DNA from: Haladaptatus caseinilyticus
GTDB lineage: Archaea; Halobacteriota; Halobacteria; Halobacteriales; Haladaptataceae
NCBI RefSeq assembly: GCF_026248685.1
Contig: NZ_CP111036.1
Location: 434,001 to 498,000 of the forward strand
Length of the DNA: 64,000 bases
Reading direction: 5' to 3'
The notes under the pieces were generated by a model. That model ran no database searches. It saw only the letters and a program-made list of their open reading frames with translations, and was not told where the DNA came from. This document shows, piece after piece, positions 60,731 through 64,000 of the stretch. The stretch's first letter is position 1. Every line of letters starts with the position of its first letter. The position numbers and the translations under genes are program-made.

Positions 60731-63154
60731 ATGATGACTGACAGTTCTACCGAAACTACGACCGACTCTGCGGATATTCAGACCGAACTCGACCGCGACA
60801 TCGGTCTCGTCGGCGCGGTTGCGCTCGGCGTCGGGACGATGATCGCGGCGGGCATCTTCGTCCTCTCCGGGTTGGCGGTGAGCAACGTCGGCGCGGCCGC
60901 CATCGTCTCGTTTCTCGCGGCCGCGCTGGTGGCGAGTTTCACCGCGTTCGCCTACGCGGAGTTCGCGGCCATCTATCCCGAAAGCGGTGGCGGCTACATG
61001 TACGTTGCCAACGTGTTCGATACCGATCTGACCTACATCGTCGGGTGGTCGATGATCCTCGGCTATCCCGCGAGCGCCGCCTTCTATCTCGCTAGCTTCT
61101 CCGACTGGTTCTACCGGTTCATCTACCCGGCGCTGTCGATTCCACAGGCGATACCCTACTGGATTGCGGGACTCGTCGTCCTCGCCCTGCTCGTCGGGGT
61201 GAACCTCAAAGGGACCGAGGAGACGGGTCTCTTCCAAATCGTCGTCACCGGGCTGAAGGTCGCCCTCATTATCCTCTTCCTCTACGGTGGCCTCCAAGGG
61301 TTCGATGCCTCCGTCGTCACATCGTCCATGACGGATAACCTGAACGACCTGCGCCAACTCGGCCTGACGACCGCACTGGTGTTCATCACCTTCTTCGGCT
61401 TCGAAGCTATCGCAACCAACGCCGAGGAAATCGAGAAGCCGAGCGAGAACATCCCCCGTGCCATCTTCATCAGCATGGGCTTCGTTACGGTCATCTACGC
61501 GCTGGTTGTGGTCGTCATCGTGCTGGCCGTCAACAACGGGGAGTTCCTCGAATTCCTCGCTCAACAGGCCGGACTCTCCGGATCGGAGGCTGCGAAGAAC
61601 TTCGTCGCACAGAACGGCGAGATCTCGATGGGACGGGCGGCTCAGTACTATCTCGGTGATTTCGGTTTCTACGTCATCATCGTCGGCGCGCTGTTCTCGA
61701 TGCTGTCGGCCGCGAACGCGACGATTCTCGCGGGGTCACGGGTCAAGCTCGCGATGGCCCGCCGAAACCACCTGCCGGAGCAGTTCGAGGACCTCCACCC
61801 CTCGCTGAACACGCCATACAAATCCGTCCTGCTGACGGGGGGACTCATCACCTTCTACATGGTCGTGTTCACGGTGTTGCTCGGGACGCCACCGGGTGCG
61901 GAAGAGGGAGCGACGATGGGGGTCAACAGCCTGCTGTCGTCGCTCGGAGTTGGACTGCACGTTCCGCACGTCTTCCACCTCGGCCTCCATGCTGTCACCC
62001 ACTTTGCGGACTTCATGCTGCTCGGCGGCCTCATCTTCGTCAATCTCGCCCTCATCCAGTCCCGCCGAAAACGGCCGAACATCGACCGAGGATTTACCGT
62101 GCCCTTCGTCCCGTGGGTTCCGATTATCGCGGTCATCGCGAACCTCGTCCTGCTGGTCAACGTCGAACCGAAAGCGTTCGTCGTCGGTCTCCTCGCGCAA
62201 GTCATCGGCATCGGGTTCTGGTTCGCGTGGAAAGCCACCGACCCGGAGGAAACGCAGTTCGAACGCGCGACGCCGACGGTCGTCACCGAACGCGAACCGT
62301 CCGACGGCCGGGAGTACCAACTCGCAGTGCCCATCGCCAACCCCGAGCACGTAGAGCAGATGATGGAAACGGCGATCGATATCGCCGAAGACAGGAACGG
62401 CGAACTGCTGGTGCTTTCGGCCGCGCTCGTTCCCGAACAGACGCCTATCTCGGAAAGCTACCGTTCCGTCGATGAGGAACGAGAGGTCCTCCGCAAAGCG
62501 ATGTCCTCCGCCGAGGATTCGGACGTGCCGGTGAACGGCATCGTCCGAATCGGCCACCGCGCCTCCGACGCCATCCTACATACGGTCGAACAGCACGACA
62601 GCGATGCGGTGCTTATCGGATGGCGCGGTCGGGGGTCACACCGTAGGGAAGTCGTGCTCGGAAGCACCGTCGATAGGGTCGTCGAGGAAGCCCCCTGCGA
62701 CGTGTTCGTGGAGAAAATCGGCCCGCAAACCGCGGATACCGATTCCGTTTTGGTCCCGACGGCGGGCGGTCCCCACGCCGAGCTGGCGAGCAAGGCTGCC
62801 CGCGCTATCGCGCGTGCCGAGGATGCGACGGTCGAAGTCGCACACGTTGTCCCCCCAACCGCCTCGGACGCGGAGCGCGAATCGGCCCGCGAAACGCTGT
62901 CAGAGACCGCAGTGGTGTTGGACGGCGTTTCGGTTACGCAGTCGGTACTCGAAGGGGAGGACGTCGCGGCGACGATCGTCGAACGAACCGACGACCACGA
63001 CCTCACCGTCATCGGCGCGACGCGTGAGAGCGAACTTCAACAACTCGTTTTCGGCGCGCTGCCCGAAACCGTCGGGCAACGCGCCAAATCGACCGTCATC
63101 ATGACGAAACGGAACCTCGGGATCACCTCGCGGTTCGCCCGGTGGCTCCAGTAA
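60731..63154 (+). CDS. APC-family amino-acid permease with universal stress domains, paralog
   Basis: An 807-residue paralog of the gene at 58302, same architecture: N-terminal Thr/Asp-rich tail (residues 1-20), twelve helices (LGVGTMIAAGIFVLSGLA; FFGFEAIATNAEEIEKPSENIPRAI), then two Usp-like domains (VLIGWRGRGSHRREVVLGSTVD near 660; LTVIGATRESELQQLVFGALPE near 780). In the first Usp domain the Gly-rich nucleotide loop is intact. It is probably a tandem divergent duplication; TrkA follows by 77 bases and may be co-transcribed. Confidence 0.9.
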   Translation: MMTDSSTETTTDSADIQTELDRDIGLVGAVALGVGTMIAAGIFVLSGLAVSNVGAAAIVSFLAAALVASFTAFAYAEFAAIYPESGGGYMYVANVFDTDLTYIVGWSMILGYPASAAFYLASFSDWFYRFIYPALSIPQAIPYWIAGLVVLALLVGVNLKGTEETGLFQIVVTGLKVALIILFLYGGLQGFDASVVTSSMTDNLNDLRQLGLTTALVFITFFGFEAIATNAEEIEKPSENIPRAIFISMGFVTVIYALVVVVIVLAVNNGEFLEFLAQQAGLSGSEAAKNFVAQNGEISMGRAAQYYLGDFGFYVIIVGALFSMLSAANATILAGSRVKLAMARRNHLPEQFEDLHPSLNTPYKSVLLTGGLITFYMVVFTVLLGTPPGAEEGATMGVNSLLSSLGVGLHVPHVFHLGLHAVTHFADFMLLGGLIFVNLALIQSRRKRPNIDRGFTVPFVPWVPIIAVIANLVLLVNVEPKAFVVGLLAQVIGIGFWFAWKATDPEETQFERATPTVVTEREPSDGREYQLAVPIANPEHVEQMMETAIDIAEDRNGELLVLSAALVPEQTPISESYRSVDEEREVLRKAMSSAEDSDVPVNGIVRIGHRASDAILHTVEQHDSDAVLIGWRGRGSHRREVVLGSTVDRVVEEAPCDVFVEKIGPQTADTDSVLVPTAGGPHAELASKAARAIARAEDATVEVAHVVPPTASDAERESARETLSETAVVLDGVSVTQSVLEGEDVAATIVERTDDHDLTVIGATRESELQQLVFGALPETVGQRAKSTVIMTKRNLGITSRFARWLQ

Positions 63155-63231
63155 CCGCCGCTGTTCGAAAAGAGAAATATCCTTACCCTACCGGTGGAAA
63201 GACCCGACAAGAATGACACGGAGGGTAATGC

Positions 63232-64000
63232 ATGCGCGTCATCATCGTCGGCGCTGGTGAGGTCGGTTCGTCCATCGCCGAGAGTCTCGCCGATAACCAC
63301 GAAGTGGTCGTCGTCGACCAGGACGGGGAGCGCGTGGACTCGCTCACCTACTCGCTCGACGTGCTCGCAATCGAGGGTGATGGGACCTCGCTCGACACGT
63401 TACGGGACGCCGGTATCGAACAGGCCGACATGATAATCGCCAGCACCGACGACGACGAGACCAACCTCGTCATCTGCGGGACGGCGAAAACGATAGACGA
63501 CCCGTTCACCATCGCGCGGGTGAAGAAGGTGGACTACCTCGACACGTGGGATCACGCCGAGCAGGGCGCGTTCGGCGTGGATTTTATGGTCTGTACGAAC
63601 CTGCTCACCGCGATGGATATCGTCCGTGTTATCGGCCTTCCCGCCGCGCGCGACGTGGATCCCTTCGCCGGCGGCGAGGTGCAGATGGCTGAGTTCGAAG
63701 TCCGCGCGGAGAGTCCGGTCGCGGACCAGACCGTTCGTCAGGCGGACCGATTCGACTCGCTCACGTTCGCCGCGATCATCCGTAACGGCGACGTCGCGAT
63801 CCCCCGCGGTGAGACGGTGATCCAAGCCGACGACAAAGTCGTCGTCATCGGCAGTCCGGAGAGCGTCCAACAGTTCGCGCTCGAAGTCGCACCCGACGAA
63901 ACGCCGAGTGCGGACAAGGAGTTGGTCATCATCGGTGGGAGCGAAATCGGGTTCCATACCGCCAGGTTGCTCGAAAATCGGGATTTGCGACCGAGACTCA
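63232..64000 (+). CDS. trkA: TrkA-type K+ uptake regulatory protein (partial, 5' end)
   Basis: The window cuts it after about 256 residues. RCK domain 1 has the nucleotide fold VGAGEVGSSIAESLADNHEVVVVDQDGERV at residue 6, with DGTSLDTLRDAGIEQADMIIASTDDDETN. A TrkA_C domain follows (residues about 135-225; PVADQTVRQADRFDSLTFAAIIRNGDVAIPRGETVIQADDKVVVIGS), then a second RCK begins (LVIIGGSEIGFHTARLLEN). It binds NAD and gates the Trk K+ channel. A GAGGG Shine-Dalgarno lies seven bases upstream. Confidence 0.92.
   Translation, partial: MRVIIVGAGEVGSSIAESLADNHEVVVVDQDGERVDSLTYSLDVLAIEGDGTSLDTLRDAGIEQADMIIASTDDDETNLVICGTAKTIDDPFTIARVKKVDYLDTWDHAEQGAFGVDFMVCTNLLTAMDIVRVIGLPAARDVDPFAGGEVQMAEFEVRAESPVADQTVRQADRFDSLTFAAIIRNGDVAIPRGETVIQADDKVVVIGSPESVQQFALEVAPDETPSADKELVIIGGSEIGFHTARLLENRDLRPRL

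Noticed and set aside
1-64000. CRISPR arrays, insertion sequences, integrases, att sites
   Set aside because: No regularly spaced repeats, transposase or integrase motifs, or tRNA-anchored duplications were seen in a read-through of both strands.

Overview
This 64 kb window is chromosomal DNA from a halophilic euryarchaeon (class Halobacteria). The evidence is the high GC content with AT-rich promoters, the strongly acidic proteins, twin-arginine signals on exported proteins, genes starting a few bases after a TATA box, ATGA-overlapping operons, and archaeal information genes (aIF5A, deoxyhypusine synthase, TFS, Cbf5-type TruB, DUF106). A Haladaptatus-like genus is a guess only. I see no IS element, integrase or CRISPR array; it reads as core plus ordinary accessory chromosome.

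Layout. 1-8 kb: tail of a malic enzyme, a hypothetical gene, a tiny zinc finger, an RNase H, then a complete five-gene dipeptide/oligopeptide ABC transporter operon. 8-12 kb: a HAD phosphatase convergent with two overlapping moeA genes, one fused to a periplasmic-binding-protein-like domain. 12-17 kb: Hsp20, an ABC1/UbiB kinase, a small membrane protein, an aminotransferase and the PIN-domain RNA ligase partner. 17-21 kb: hypusine cluster (aIF5A, agmatinase-like, NIF3-like, deoxyhypusine synthase) with a candidate basic microprotein and a candidate structured RNA between the genes. 21-30 kb: flavin/PNPOx protein, CspA, voltage-gated K+ channel with zinc ribbon, ATP-dependent PEP carboxykinase, a decayed P-loop kinase, HAD, TauE, MazG-like and PAS histidine kinase. 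30-36 kb: a probable class I terpene synthase, a PhoX/DUF839 phosphatase, a frameshifted glycerophosphodiesterase and an NhaC antiporter. 36-44 kb: membrane proteins, ZIP transporter, hydrolase, HTH, SDR, and a CopG/Cys-rich/DedA/TFS gene string. 44-53 kb: PEP carboxylase, second ZIP, YqjF, and a run of methyltransferase-like, glycosyltransferase, RFAP-synthase-like and KaiC-like genes. 53-64 kb: tRNA-Pro(GGG), a succinylglutamate desuccinylase-family gene, truB/cmk/DUF106, two divergent amino-acid permeases with universal stress domains, and the start of TrkA.

How they work together. Three enzymes of the PEP/pyruvate/oxaloacetate node (malic enzyme, PckA, Ppc) lie within 47 kb. The aIF5A region holds the target protein, the modifying synthase and an agmatinase-like enzyme, matching the agmatine-linked hypusination route known in haloarchaea. 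K+, Na+, amino-acid and divalent-metal transporters fit osmoadaptation.

The least expected items are the terpene-synthase-like gene at 29993-30976, three non-coding stretches with nested or serial stems (16811-17013, 19703-19830, 23138-23277), and the 32-residue all-basic microprotein candidate at 18579-18677.
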